Position numbers and translations under genes: made by a program
Source of the DNA: Rhodospirillales bacterium
GTDB lineage: Bacteria; Pseudomonadota; Alphaproteobacteria; Acetobacterales; Acetobacteraceae
Length of the DNA stretch: 47,073 bases
Reading direction: 5' to 3'
Assembly (NCBI GenBank): GCA_025359905.1
Contig: JANYDF010000009.1
Coordinates: 1 to 47,073, forward strand
Shown: piece after piece, positions 26,346-35,207 of the stretch
Layout of the letters: every line of letters starts with the position of its first letter
How positions within the stretch are numbered: the first letter of the stretch is position 1
Notes under the pieces: generated by a model
Told to the model about the DNA's origin: nothing
Database searches by the model: none
The model's input: only the letters and a program-made list of their open reading frames with translations

Positions 26346-27377
26346 ATGACACAAGCTCGTTTGCGCGCCGGAGTGATCGGCTGCGGCTTCTTCGCTCAGA
26401 ACCATCTGCATGCGTGGGCGACCATTCCTGGCGTCGATCTCGTCGCGGTGTGCGACCGCGATCCGGCCCGCGCCCAGGCGGCGGCGGCGGCTTTCAACGT
26501 GCCCGGCTGCTACACCGACGCGGCGGCGATGTTCGCCGAGGCCAAGCTCGATTTCGTCGATATCGCCACCACGATGCCGACGCACCGCGCGCTGGTCGAA
26601 CTCGCCGCCAGCCACAAAATCCCGACCGTCGTGCAAAAGCCGTTCGCGCCGAGCTGGGAGGACTGCATCGCCATGGTCGGCGCTTGCAAGGCGGCGGGCG
26701 TGCCGCTGATGGTGCACGAAAATTTCCGCTTCCAGGCGCCGCTGATGGCGGTGCGCAAGGTGATCGAATCGGGCGCTATCGGCACCCCGCATTTCGGCCG
26801 CCTGACCTTCCGCACCGGCTACGACGTGTTCGCCAATCAGCCGTATCTGGCCAAGGAGGAGCAGCTCATCATCCTCGATCTTGGTATTCACGTGCTCGAC
26901 ATGGCGCGGGTGTATTTCGGCGAAGTCGAGACGGTGTACTGCCAGACCCAGCAAATCCGCCCCGGCATCCGCGCCGAGGACATGGCGACGATGCTGCTGC
27001 GGCATCGCTCGGGGGCGACCTGCATCGTCGATGTGTCGTATTCCAGCAAGATCGACCCCGATCCGTTCCCGCAGACCCTGCTGGAGATCGAAGGCCCGCG
27101 CGGCAGCGTGCGGATGCTGCGCGGCCTGCGCATGGTGGTGACCAGCGACGGCGTTACCACCGAATCCGACGTCTCCACCCCGCTGCTGCCGTGGACCTCG
27201 CAACCCTGGCACACGGCACAGGAAAGCGTGCTGAACACCCAACAGCACTGGGTGGACTGCCTGCGTCAGGGCATCGCGCCGCAAACCACCGGCGAGGATA
27301 ACCTTCGCACGTACGCCCTGGTGACAGCCGCGTATCGCTCGCAGGCCGAACGCCGCGCGGTGGCCCCGCAGGCTTAA
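26346..27377 (+). CDS. apsD: Gfo/Idh/MocA oxidoreductase, probable D-apiose dehydrogenase
   Basis: A 343-residue NAD(P)-dependent dehydrogenase: nucleotide loop RAGVIGCGFFAQNHLHAW, the lysine motif PTVVQKPFAPSWEDC, LMVHENFRFQAPLMAVRKV and the His region LIILDLGIHVLDMARVYFG. These stretches match what is known of ApsD, which oxidises D-apiose to D-apionolactone, and the next gene looks like the lactonase that uses that product. Start at 26346 is set by AGGGAGGA 6 nt upstream; an earlier ATG at 26289 has none. A related sugar dehydrogenase is the alternative. Confidence 0.72.
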   Translation: MTQARLRAGVIGCGFFAQNHLHAWATIPGVDLVAVCDRDPARAQAAAAAFNVPGCYTDAAAMFAEAKLDFVDIATTMPTHRALVELAASHKIPTVVQKPFAPSWEDCIAMVGACKAAGVPLMVHENFRFQAPLMAVRKVIESGAIGTPHFGRLTFRTGYDVFANQPYLAKEEQLIILDLGIHVLDMARVYFGEVETVYCQTQQIRPGIRAEDMATMLLRHRSGATCIVDVSYSSKIDPDPFPQTLLEIEGPRGSVRMLRGLRMVVTSDGVTTESDVSTPLLPWTSQPWHTAQESVLNTQQHWVDCLRQGIAPQTTGEDNLRTYALVTAAYRSQAERRAVAPQA

Positions 27378-27404
27378 CCAACCGCGACATCGGAGGGAAC
27401 GGGC

Positions 27405-29285
27405 ATGACCGTTGCACGGGACGAATTGCTGTTCGGCACCGCCGAACCGGCCCCGCCGCCGCGCGTACTGCGCGCCGGGCCGCTCACGGCGGAGCTGGAA
27501 GCGGGCAATCTGCGCTACATCCGCTACGGCGGCGCCGAGATGATCCGTGCGGTGTCTTTCCTGGTGCGCGACCGCGCCTGGGCCACGCTGGCGCCGCACA
27601 TCGAGGATCTGGCGGTGCAGGAAACTGAGGGCCGTTTCAGCGTCAGCTACCGCGCCACGGTGCGCGCCGGTGCTTCGGTACTGCGCTACCGGGCCAGCAT
27701 CGAAGGCCGCGCCGATGGCGCGCTGGCGTTCAGCGCCGATGCGGTGGCGGACGCCGAAATACTCACCTGCCGCACCGGCTTCGTCGTGCTGCACCCGATC
27801 GAGGGCGTGGCCGGAGCTCCGGTCGAGATCGAGCACGCCGATGGCGGCGTCGAGCACAGCCGCTTCCCGGCGCTGATCGACCCGGTGCAGCCGATGATGA
27901 ACCTGCGCGCGCTCACCCACAGTTTTGCCTCCGGCGCCCGCGTCACCTGCCGCATGACCGGCGACGTGTTCGAGATGGAGGACCAGCGCAACTGGACCGA
28001 CGCCTCGTACAAAACCTACAGCCGCCCGCTGGCGCTACCCTGGCCGTATACGCTGGCGGCGGGCGAGACGGTGGCGCAGGCGGTCACGCTGACCGTGCAG
28101 GGCGCTGCCCCGCCGAAGGACTCCGGCGCTGCGGTGCGGATCGAAATCGGCGAGGCCATCGGCCCGATGCCGCCGCTCGCCCTCGGCTGCGACCCGGCCG
28201 AGGCGGCGCTGGCGTTGCCGCATGTGGACCGCTTGCGCGCCGCCGGGGTGGCGGCGTTGGTGTGCCGGTTCGACCCGCGCAGCGGTACGGGTGCGGCCGG
28301 TCTCGCCACTGTGGCCCATCTGGCCGGGCAACTCGGCGTGCCGGTGGAACTGCAACTGGTGGTGCCGTCGGTGGATAACTGGCAGGCCGATATAGCCGCC
28401 GCCGCCGGCGTCGTTGCCGCATCCGGCCTGAAGCCGTCCGCCATCGCGGTCTCGCCCGCCGCCGACCTGAAATCCACGCCGCCCGGCAGCGTCTGGCCGC
28501 CGTGCCCGCCCAACGATGCGGTGCTGCGCGCCACCCGCGCCGCGTTCCCCCGTGTGCCGCTGGGTGGCGGCATGTTGAGCTATTTCACCGAACTGAACCG
28601 CAAGCGCCCGCCGCTCGATCTAATCGACTTCGTGACGTTCTCGACCAGCGCGCTGGTCCACGCCGGGGACGACCGTTCGGCAATGGAGACGCTGGAGGCG
28701 CTGCCCGCCATCGCCGCCTCGGCGCGCGCCATCGCGGGCGCGCATCCGTTGCGGGTGGGCCCGAGCGCCATCGGGATGCGGGAAAACCCGTACGGCACCG
28801 GGCCGCTGCCCAACCCGGACGGCGGCCGCTTCGCCATGGCCGGGCGCGATCCGCGCCAGACCGGGCTGTTCAATGCCGCCTGGACGCTGGGCTTTATCGC
28901 CCGCTTCGCCCAGGGCGGCGCCAGCCGCATTGCGGTCAACGCGCCGCTCGGCGACTTCGGAGTCTTATCCGCAACCGGCTGCTATCCGGTGTTTCATGTC
29001 ATGCGCGGCTTGGCCGCGCTGCACGGCAAGACGCTGCGCGCCGTGAAAACCAGCAACGAACACGATGTGCTGGCGCTGGAAGCGGGCGGCGAGTTGTGGA
29101 TTGCCAACCTGACGTCGGCCCCTGTCAGCGTCGCCGTGCCTGACGGGTTCTCCGGCGCGGCGCAGGTGCTGGATGCGGCTTGCGGCCCATCATGGCAGAC
29201 GATGCGCGATGCCGGGCCCGCCGCCGCCACGCTGCCGCTCGACGCCTTCGCCGTCGTCCGCCTCATTCGCTCTAACCAGGGATAA
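27405..29285 (+). CDS. apnL: Probable D-apionate lactonase
   Basis: A 626-residue protein with no signal peptide, matching the pattern recalled for ApnL: LFGTAEPAPPPRVLRAGPLT, GNLRYIRYGGAEMIRAVSFL, VRDRAWATLAPHIEDL, then a TIM-barrel-like second half (DFVTFSTSALVHAGDDRSAM, VGPSAIGMRENPYGTGP). ApnL hydrolyses D-apionolactone to D-apionate. The adjacent probable ApsD (27-nt gap) would supply the lactone, so the two support each other. Start has GGAGGG 7 nt upstream. Genes for the downstream apionate steps are not in the window. Confidence 0.75.
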   Translation: MTVARDELLFGTAEPAPPPRVLRAGPLTAELEAGNLRYIRYGGAEMIRAVSFLVRDRAWATLAPHIEDLAVQETEGRFSVSYRATVRAGASVLRYRASIEGRADGALAFSADAVADAEILTCRTGFVVLHPIEGVAGAPVEIEHADGGVEHSRFPALIDPVQPMMNLRALTHSFASGARVTCRMTGDVFEMEDQRNWTDASYKTYSRPLALPWPYTLAAGETVAQAVTLTVQGAAPPKDSGAAVRIEIGEAIGPMPPLALGCDPAEAALALPHVDRLRAAGVAALVCRFDPRSGTGAAGLATVAHLAGQLGVPVELQLVVPSVDNWQADIAAAAGVVAASGLKPSAIAVSPAADLKSTPPGSVWPPCPPNDAVLRATRAAFPRVPLGGGMLSYFTELNRKRPPLDLIDFVTFSTSALVHAGDDRSAMETLEALPAIAASARAIAGAHPLRVGPSAIGMRENPYGTGPLPNPDGGRFAMAGRDPRQTGLFNAAWTLGFIARFAQGGASRIAVNAPLGDFGVLSATGCYPVFHVMRGLAALHGKTLRAVKTSNEHDVLALEAGGELWIANLTSAPVSVAVPDGFSGAAQVLDAACGPSWQTMRDAGPAAATLPLDAFAVVRLIRSNQG

Positions 29286-29290
29286 CGCCC

Positions 29291-30313
29291 ATGGACCCGC
29301 TCGCCCGCCGCAAACTCGGCCGCACCAACATCGAAGTGACGCAACTCGGCTTCGGTGGCGCCGGCCTCGGCGATTTGTTCAACATCGTCGAAGATTCCGA
29401 CGCGCACGGCGCGCTGACCGCCGCGTGGGATGCCGGGATTCGCTACTATGACACTTCGCCCTGGTACGGGCGCGGCCAGTCCGAACATCGCTTCGGCCGT
29501 GCGCTGTATCGCCGCAAGCGGCCGGACTACATCATCTCCACCAAGGTGGGCCGCTTGTTCAAAGCGTACCACGACGAGCAGAACTTCGATCAGGGCTTCT
29601 GGACCGGCGGGCTGAAGTTCCAGCACCGCTTCGATTACAGCTATGACGGCGTGATGCGCAGTTTCGAGGACAGCCTGCAACGGCTCGGCATCCCCAGCAT
29701 CGACCTGCTGCTGATCCACGATCTGGACATCCGCCACCACGGCAACGATGCGCGAGTCGATGCCTACCTGACCGAACTGCACAACGGCGGCTTCCGCGCG
29801 CTGAGCGAGTTGAAGCAGGCGGGGCTGATCGGCGGCATCGGCGCCGGCATCAACGAGCGCGGCATGATCAACCGGATGCTCGACCTGATGGACCTGGACT
29901 TCTTCCTGGTCGCCATGCCGTACACGCTGCTGGATCAGGATGTGCTGGACGACGAATTTCCCCGCTGTGCGGCGGCGGGCGTGGGCTTCGTGATCGGGGC
30001 CACCTTCGCCAGCGGCATCCTGGCCACCGGGGCGCGGCAAGGGGCACTGTATTGCTACAGCGCCGCCCCCCCGGCGATCCTGGCCCGCGTCGCGGCGATG
30101 GAAGCAGTGTGCGAGCGCCACGGCGTGCCGCTGGCAGCGGCAGCCCTGCAATTCCCGCTCGGCCATCCCTCGGTCGCGGCGGTGATTCCCGGCGCGCTGG
30201 AAGCCAGCCACGTACAGCGCAACGTCGCCGCGTTCCGGCACGACATTCCGGCCGCGTTCTGGGCGGAATTGAAGCACGAGGGGCTGATCCGCAAGGATGC
30301 GCCGACGCCGTAA
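29291..30313 (+). CDS. Aldo/keto reductase
   Basis: A 340-residue AKR starting 5 nt after apnL. The catalytic tetrad is visible: Asp and Tyr in YYDTSPWYGRGQSEHRFG, Lys in IISTKVGRLF and His in LLLIHDLDIRHH. The sequence (ARRKLGRTNIEVTQLGFGGA, then VAAVIPGALEASHVQRNV) is closest in character to the D-threo-aldose/L-fucose and pyridoxal dehydrogenase group. Operon position suggests it acts on the same or a related branched or deoxy sugar. Exact substrate unknown. Confidence 0.85.
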   Translation: MDPLARRKLGRTNIEVTQLGFGGAGLGDLFNIVEDSDAHGALTAAWDAGIRYYDTSPWYGRGQSEHRFGRALYRRKRPDYIISTKVGRLFKAYHDEQNFDQGFWTGGLKFQHRFDYSYDGVMRSFEDSLQRLGIPSIDLLLIHDLDIRHHGNDARVDAYLTELHNGGFRALSELKQAGLIGGIGAGINERGMINRMLDLMDLDFFLVAMPYTLLDQDVLDDEFPRCAAAGVGFVIGATFASGILATGARQGALYCYSAAPPAILARVAAMEAVCERHGVPLAAAALQFPLGHPSVAAVIPGALEASHVQRNVAAFRHDIPAAFWAELKHEGLIRKDAPTP

Positions 30314-30336
30314 GGCGCACGCGCCAGTAGGCCGCC

Positions 30337-30396
30337 GTGCCAGGACTGGGCGCGCCAGGACCGGGCGCGCCAGGACTGGGCGCGCGAGGACTGGGC
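30337..30396. repeat. 15-bp tandem repeat, four copies
   Basis: Four units of (GTGC/GCGC)CAGGACTGGGC at 30337, 30352, 30367 and 30382, with one or two differences each. They fill the gap between the convergent AKR and pdaD genes, ending 8 nt past the pdaD stop. Read in the pdaD frame beyond its TAA they encode APSPG-like units. Confidence 0.85.
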
Positions 30397-30404
30397 GCAG
30401 CGGC

Positions 30405-30992
30405 TTACAGTGCGATCTGCACCGGTTCGGCGTACTCGAAATTCAAGAACCCCATCGCCGTCAGGCAATAGCCGAACGGCTGTGTGAGGTTCAGATTATT
30501 GCACCAGAACTGATACGCGCTGTGTTGCGTCACCCCGCGCAACTGCAATTCGTGATCCAGCGACTTGGTTAGCCATCGCCGCGCCTGCGCATCCGCCGTG
30601 GCGCCGTCGATCGGCTCGGCAAAATACTCGACGTATTCCGCCGCCCAGCCGCCGATCAGCGCCCCGCTGGCGTCCTGGCCCCAGCAGATGCCCAGCCCGG
30701 TGGCGATGGCGCGATGGTCCGAACGCTGCGCCCCGGCGCCGGCGATGATGGTTTCCAGCACCGCGCCGTGATGGAACGCGTGCGCGACACGCTCCACCGG
30801 CACGATCCGTCCGAACAGCGCCTTGGGCAACACGGATGTGTATGGAATGACATTGAAATCTTGAATTTTTGCCTGCATCAATGCGCTGTCGTAGCAGAAC
30901 GTTTCGTAGGGTTGCGGCGGCAGACCTTCGCTGGCCTCGCCGGCGCCGCCGGTGATAAAGGCAAGTGTTGGGTAGCGGGTGCCTTGCGCCAT
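30405..30992 (-). CDS. pdaD: Pyruvoyl-dependent arginine decarboxylase
   Basis: A 195-residue protein of the PvlArgDC family, which makes agmatine from arginine and self-cleaves to form a pyruvoyl group. The cleavage region is [16 protein letters not shown] with Thr52-Ser53; Ser53 would become pyruvoyl. Other signatures: [42 protein letters not shown]. Start ATG at 30992 has GGAGGA 8 nt upstream; upstream in-frame codons to 31064 are not needed. The enzyme feeds polyamine synthesis or acid resistance. No agmatinase is adjacent. Family assignment rests on these motifs. Confidence 0.8.
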   Translation of the reverse strand: MAQGTRYPTLAFITGGAGEASEGLPPQPYETFCYDSALMQAKIQDFNVIPYTSVLPKALFGRIVPVERVAHAFHHGAVLETIIAGAGAQRSDHRAIATGLGICWGQDASGALIGGWAAEYVEYFAEPIDGATADAQARRWLTKSLDHELQLRGVTQHSAYQFWCNNLNLTQPFGYCLTAMGFLNFEYAEPVQIAL

Positions 30993-31077
30993 GCGCGGGG
31001 TCCTCCGATGGACGAATGTAACGAGCGTACCTGAGCGCCACCGGTCTGGACGCTCGGCTCCCACGGGATACTGCCGG

Positions 31078-31491
31078 ATGTCAGGCTTTCAACTCCCACT
31101 TTTGGGCGGTGCGCTGATTGGCTTGTCGGCGGTGCTGCTGATGGCAACGCTCGGCCGGATCGCCGGAATCAGCGGCATCGCGGCGGCCTTGCTGCCACCT
31201 TGGCCGGAAGGCGCGCTGTGGCGCTGGCCGTTTGTGGCCGGACTGCTGATCGGCCCGCTGCTGGCTGCCGCAGTGCTTGGCCGCCCGGTGGTCGCGGCCC
31301 CGCCGGGTAACGCTTGGCTGCTGCTGGCGGCGGGCGCCCTGGTTGGCGTGGGGACTGGGCTGAGCGGCGGCTGCACCAGCGGGCACGGCGTGTGCGGCAT
31401 GGCCCGATTGTCGCCGCGATCCATCGTTGCCACCGCGATCTTCATGGCGGCGGCCATCGCCACGGTCTTCGTGATGCGCCATGTCATCTAG
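31078..31491 (+). CDS. YeeE/YedE family membrane protein, first half
   Basis: A 137-residue membrane protein with about four hydrophobic segments and the conserved cysteine motif [20 protein letters not shown] of YeeE/YedE (TsuA-type) transporters, which take up thiosulfate or similar sulfur compounds. Members often are one chain of about 350 residues; here the function is split between this gene and the next, whose ATG lies 11 nt before this stop. Start ATG at 31078; the pdaD gene starts divergently at 30992. Confidence 0.85.
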   Translation: MSGFQLPLLGGALIGLSAVLLMATLGRIAGISGIAAALLPPWPEGALWRWPFVAGLLIGPLLAAAVLGRPVVAAPPGNAWLLLAAGALVGVGTGLSGGCTSGHGVCGMARLSPRSIVATAIFMAAAIATVFVMRHVI

Positions 31492-31939
31492 TGCGCGCGG
31501 TCTGTGGCAGGCTTTAGCCGGGCTGGCCGCCGGGCTGCTGTTCGGCGGCGGGCTGGCGTTCGGCGGCATGACCGATCCGGCGGTGGTGCAAGGCTTCCTC
31601 GACATCGCGGGCGACTGGAACCCGAGCCTGATCGGCGTGATGGGCGCGGCGGTGGTCGTGAGCTTCATCGGTTACCGGCTGGTGCGGCGGGGGCCGCGCC
31701 CTTGGCTCGCGCCGGCATTCCACCTCCCGCACGAATACAATGTGGATGCGGCGCTGCTGCTCGGCGCGGCGCTATTCGGCGCTGGCTGGGGACTGGCTGG
31801 CTATTGCCCCGGCCCGGCGCTGGCGGCTTTGCCGGCCCTGCTGCCGGGCACCGCGCAATTCGTCCTCGCCATGCTGGCCGGGCTTGGCCTCGTTCGGCTT
31901 TGGCGCGCGTGGCGGGCGGATCAGCCCACCCGGCCGTAG
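31481..31939 (+). CDS. YeeE/YedE family membrane protein, second half
   Basis: A 152-residue membrane protein with about four hydrophobic segments, GLLFGGGLAFGGMTDPAVVQ early, and the second cysteine motif GAGWGLAGYCPGPALAALPA. It completes the preceding half-transporter; the 11-nt overlap implies coupled translation and a heterodimer. Its last 19 nt overlap the convergent manC gene end (31921). Confidence 0.85.
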   Translation: MSSSARGLWQALAGLAAGLLFGGGLAFGGMTDPAVVQGFLDIAGDWNPSLIGVMGAAVVVSFIGYRLVRRGPRPWLAPAFHLPHEYNVDAALLLGAALFGAGWGLAGYCPGPALAALPALLPGTAQFVLAMLAGLGLVRLWRAWRADQPTRP

Positions 31940-33363
31940 CTGTCCTCCACCCGCACCACATCATCGGCGCCCAGATAGCTGCCGGTCTGCACTTCGATGA
32001 ACGTCAGCGGAATCCGTCCGGGATTTTCCACCCGGTGCAGGCAGCCGGGCGGCAGGTCGATGCTCTCGTTCTCCCGCACCAGAATGGTGGCGCCGTCGCG
32101 GGTGGCGACGGCGATGCCCTCCACCACGGTCCAGTGCTCGGCGCGATGATAGTGTTTTTGCAACGAGAGCTTTTGCCCCGGTTGCACCACCACGCGCTGC
32201 ACCCGGAACCGCTCGCCGGCAATCAGCGTCTCGAAAAAGCCCCAGGGCCGGTACGACCGGTTATGCGCCACCGCCTCATGCCGCCCGGCGGCGCGCAACC
32301 GGTCCACCACTTTCTTCACGTCCTGCGCCCGGTCGCGGTGCATCGCCAGCACCGCATCCTCGGTCACCACCACCACGGCGTTTTCCAGCCCGACCACGGC
32401 GGTGACAATGCCGTCGCTGCGCACGTAGCAATCGGTGGCCCCCTCCAGCAGCACGTCGCCGACCGCGACATTGCCCTGGCCGTCCTTGGCGCCCAGGTCC
32501 CACAACGCGCCCCAACTGCCGACATCCGACCAGCCGAGATCGGCCGGCACCACGGCGGCGTGGCTGGTGCGCTCGGCCACCGCGTAGTCCAGGCTGATGG
32601 ACGGGCAGGCGGCGAACGGGCCGGGCGCGAGGCGGATGAAGTCCAGATCGGCGCTGCGCTGCGCCATTGCCAGCCGAACCGCCGCCAGCACATCCGGCGC
32701 ATGGCGGTCCAACTCGGCGATCATGGTCGCGGCGGTGAACACGAACATGCCAGAGTTCCACAGATGCCGTCCGGAGGCGACCAGTGTTGCGGCAGTGGCC
32801 GCATCGGGCTTTTCCACGAAGCGCGTCAGATCGTGCACGCCCGGAAACTCCGCCAGCGGCGCGCCGACTTCGATGTAGCCGAAGCCGGTTTCCGGTGCCG
32901 TCGGCTTCATCCCGAAGGTCACGATGCGCCCGGCCCGCGCGGCCAGCACGGCGGCGGCCAGCAGGCGGTGCAACGCGGGCAGATCGCTGATCGCGGCATC
33001 GGCCGCCATCATCCACAGCACCGCGTGCGGGTCGGTCTCGGCCGCCAATAGTGCGGCGGCGGCCACGGCGGGGGCGGAGTTGCGGCCGGCTGGCTCCAGC
33101 AGAATCCTGCCGCCATCGATGCCCGCGTGGCGTAATTGCTCGGCGACGACGAAGCGGTGGTCTTGGTTGCACACCACGATCGGCGGCGCGAAGCCGGGGC
33201 CGAGCGCGCGGCGCGCGGTTTCCTCGATCATCGAACGGTCCGACAGCAGCGGCCAGAACTGCTTGGGGAAACTCTCGCGCGACACCGGCCACAGCCGCGT
33301 GCCGGAGCCGCCGGATAGAATCACGGGAATCACAGGCGAAACAGCGGGGATCATATCGGTCAT
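31921..33363 (-). CDS. manC: Mannose-1-phosphate guanylyltransferase / mannose-6-phosphate isomerase
   Basis: A 480-residue type II enzyme that makes GDP-mannose. The N-terminal pyrophosphorylase has LSGGSGTRLWPVSRESFPKQ (GTP loop), RFVEKPDAATAATL and GWSDVGSWGALWDLG. The C-terminal cupin isomerase has FRVQRVVVQPGQKLSLQKHY and HRAEHWTVVEGIA with its metal histidines. GDP-mannose supplies capsule, exopolysaccharide or LPS synthesis, and may serve the large glycosyltransferase in this window. Start ATG at 33363, with an in-frame ATG at 33354 as alternative. Confidence 0.94.
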   Translation of the reverse strand: MTDMIPAVSPVIPVILSGGSGTRLWPVSRESFPKQFWPLLSDRSMIEETARRALGPGFAPPIVVCNQDHRFVVAEQLRHAGIDGGRILLEPAGRNSAPAVAAAALLAAETDPHAVLWMMAADAAISDLPALHRLLAAAVLAARAGRIVTFGMKPTAPETGFGYIEVGAPLAEFPGVHDLTRFVEKPDAATAATLVASGRHLWNSGMFVFTAATMIAELDRHAPDVLAAVRLAMAQRSADLDFIRLAPGPFAACPSISLDYAVAERTSHAAVVPADLGWSDVGSWGALWDLGAKDGQGNVAVGDVLLEGATDCYVRSDGIVTAVVGLENAVVVVTEDAVLAMHRDRAQDVKKVVDRLRAAGRHEAVAHNRSYRPWGFFETLIAGERFRVQRVVVQPGQKLSLQKHYHRAEHWTVVEGIAVATRDGATILVRENESIDLPPGCLHRVENPGRIPLTFIEVQTGSYLGADDVVRVEDSYGRVG

Positions 33364-33406
33364 GTGTCGATTGTAGTGAGGCGCGGCGCGGCGTGTCTAG
33401 CTTGAG

Positions 33407-34345
33407 TCAGGCTGGCAGCGCGGTTTGTCCGAGCACCCAGCCTTCCCACCGCACCAGCCAGGGATCGTCCGGCGCGGTGTCGGGGCGATGCCCGGCCAGC
33501 ACGTTCAACACGCAAAGCACCCCGAGCAGGCTGTCGAAGCGATCCTCACCCGCCGCATCCGCGCCGAAGCCATCGCGCAGCGCTGCCTGCAAGCCGGGTG
33601 ACGGCACGGCATCAAGCCGGGCCATCGCGCCGCCAATCGGCCCGGCCAGCGCGGCGCGGTCGCTTTGGCGGCGTTTGCTGCCGGTCAGCCGCAGACCCAG
33701 ATGGCGCAACGCCTCGGCGGGATAAGTCTCAGCGACCGCCACCCGGCCGGGACGCAGCAGGCTCAGCAACGGACCGTCGAACGGCCACAGCAGCGGCGGG
33801 TTCGGGGCGTGCAGCGCTGGGATCAGCAGCCCGCGCCACGCCGACAGCGCCGCCTTGCCGGTTTGGTTGGCCCCGAGCGTCCAGAACAGCGGCGCCCCCG
33901 CCGGGCGTTCCGCCGTCGCCCGGTCGCAGCGGCGGCCGAGGTCCGCGGGGCCCGCGAGCCCCAAGGCGGCGGCGTGGGCGGCGCGGCTCATGCCCTTGAG
34001 GCCGCGCGCCGGATAGAACGGGCGCGCCGGGGAAATCTCGCCGAGCGCCGCCGCCACGTCGAAAAACGCCGGGCGGTGCGCCAGTGCGCGCAGAAACGCG
34101 GGGAAATTCGCCTCCGTCGCATGGGCCGCCGCATAGCCGCGCGGCAAACCGAGCGGCAGATCGACGCCCAGCGCCACCGCGCCGCCCTCGGCCAGCGCCA
34201 GCAGGTGCGCCAGCAGCGCGGGCAGCGGCCCGACCGGCGCCGGGGCGGCAATCTGCCAGCCGGCCCCTTGGCGCCGCGCGACGGAAATCCACCTTTTACC
34301 AGGATCGACGCTCCAATCCGCGTGCGCCGCGAGCGTTGCGGTCAT
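33407..34345 (-). CDS. DUF429-like protein
   Basis: A 312-residue soluble protein with a RNase-H-like first part: DWSVDPGKRWISVARR, the acidic VALGVDLPLGLPRGYA, later AETYPAEALRHLGLRLTGSK and the C-terminal EDRFDSLLGVLCVLNVLAGH with Asp pair. This arrangement (early Asp, Glu-Tyr-Pro, late D-D) fits the DUF429 superfamily of predicted nucleases. Function untested. It is divergent from cytochrome b561 with only 38 nt between starts. Confidence 0.65.
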   Translation of the reverse strand: MTATLAAHADWSVDPGKRWISVARRQGAGWQIAAPAPVGPLPALLAHLLALAEGGAVALGVDLPLGLPRGYAAAHATEANFPAFLRALAHRPAFFDVAAALGEISPARPFYPARGLKGMSRAAHAAALGLAGPADLGRRCDRATAERPAGAPLFWTLGANQTGKAALSAWRGLLIPALHAPNPPLLWPFDGPLLSLLRPGRVAVAETYPAEALRHLGLRLTGSKRRQSDRAALAGPIGGAMARLDAVPSPGLQAALRDGFGADAAGEDRFDSLLGVLCVLNVLAGHRPDTAPDDPWLVRWEGWVLGQTALPA

Positions 34346-34383
34346 CGCGCGCGGCCACGCCAGCCAATGGGGAGACGCCGCCG

Positions 34384-34914
34384 ATGCGCGCCCGCTATCA
34401 TCCGCTGCTGCGCCTGCTGCACTGGCTGACCGCCGTGCTGATCGCCGGCCTGTTCATCGCGGGCGGCTGGATCGTGTATTTCGATCCGGGCGATGGGCCG
34501 CTGAAAGACACGCTGTACCATTTGCACGAAAGCACCGGCATGCTGGTGTGGCTGCTGGTGCTGATGCGCATCGCGGTGCGGCTGGCCACTGGCGCGCCGC
34601 GCCTGCCGCCGGATACGCCGGGCATCGTGCGTTTCCTGGCCACCGCCAATCACGTGGCGCTGTACGCGGTGCTGCTGGCGCAACCGCTGATCGGCCTGAC
34701 GGACGCCAACGCCTGGGGCGCGCCGCTGCACTGGTATGGCTTGTTCGAGGTGCCGTGGTTCATCGGCAAGACTGGCGAACCGGTGGCGCAAGCGCTGAGC
34801 AGTCTGCACTGGCTCGCCGCCGCCGTTCTGCTCGCGCTGCTGGCCATGCACATCGCCGGCGCTGCCTATCACGCTCTGGTGCGGCGCGACGGCGTGCTGC
34901 GCCATATGGCCTGA
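34384..34914 (+). CDS. Cytochrome b561 family protein
   Basis: A 176-residue, four-helix membrane protein. Histidine positions in LLRLLHWLTAVL, LYHLHESTGMLVWLLVL, ANHVALYAVLLAQPLIG and LLAMHIAGAAYHALV correspond to the two b-type haem sites of the bacterial CybB-like family, which moves electrons from quinol to a periplasmic acceptor such as superoxide. The start ATG at 34384 has GGGGAG 9 nt upstream. It is the only electron-transfer gene in this part. Confidence 0.87.
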   Translation: MRARYHPLLRLLHWLTAVLIAGLFIAGGWIVYFDPGDGPLKDTLYHLHESTGMLVWLLVLMRIAVRLATGAPRLPPDTPGIVRFLATANHVALYAVLLAQPLIGLTDANAWGAPLHWYGLFEVPWFIGKTGEPVAQALSSLHWLAAAVLLALLAMHIAGAAYHALVRRDGVLRHMA

Positions 34915-34922
34915 CGCCGCCG

Positions 34923-35132
34923 CTACAGCGGCTTGGTGGCGCGTTCCATCAGGCGGCCGAAAAAGCCCGGCTTCTTCGGCTCCGGCGGCGGTTTGCTGGC
35001 CAATTCGCGGGCCTTCTCGGCCTCGGCGCGCTCACGCTCCTTGCTGGCCAGCCATTTTTCCAAGCTCATGCCCGCCTTGGCGGCGCGCTTGGCTTCGTAG
35101 GCGCGCTGGCCCTCGCTCATCTGCTTCGTCAT
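34923..35132 (-). CDS. Small charged hypothetical protein
   Basis: A 69-residue highly charged protein: GQRAYEAKRAAKAGMSLEKW, then a long Glu/Arg/Lys helix (SKERERAEAEKARELASK), a PPPEPKKP linker and FFGRLMERATKPL. GAGGA lies 5-6 nt before the ATG at 35132. The N-terminal pattern is that of a short helical protein frequent in alphaproteobacteria, but I know no function for it. No export signal. Confidence 0.65.
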   Translation of the reverse strand: MTKQMSEGQRAYEAKRAAKAGMSLEKWLASKERERAEAEKARELASKPPPEPKKPGFFGRLMERATKPL

Positions 35133-35207
35133 GCTGTCCTCATGCGCGGTGGGCAGGTTGTGGCAGTGTGACGGGACTGCTTCAAGGGCTGGCGATCAGG
35201 AGTTGTG

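Noticed and set aside
25349-27920. Open frames of about 650 codons (plus 25349-27301, minus 25989-27920)
   Set aside because: Both are composition shadows over the glycosyltransferase, apsD and apnL genes.
30055-30468. Minus-strand frame with RAQSW-like repeats over the AKR end
   Set aside because: It is a different frame from pdaD over the same 15-bp repeats, with no start context or domain.
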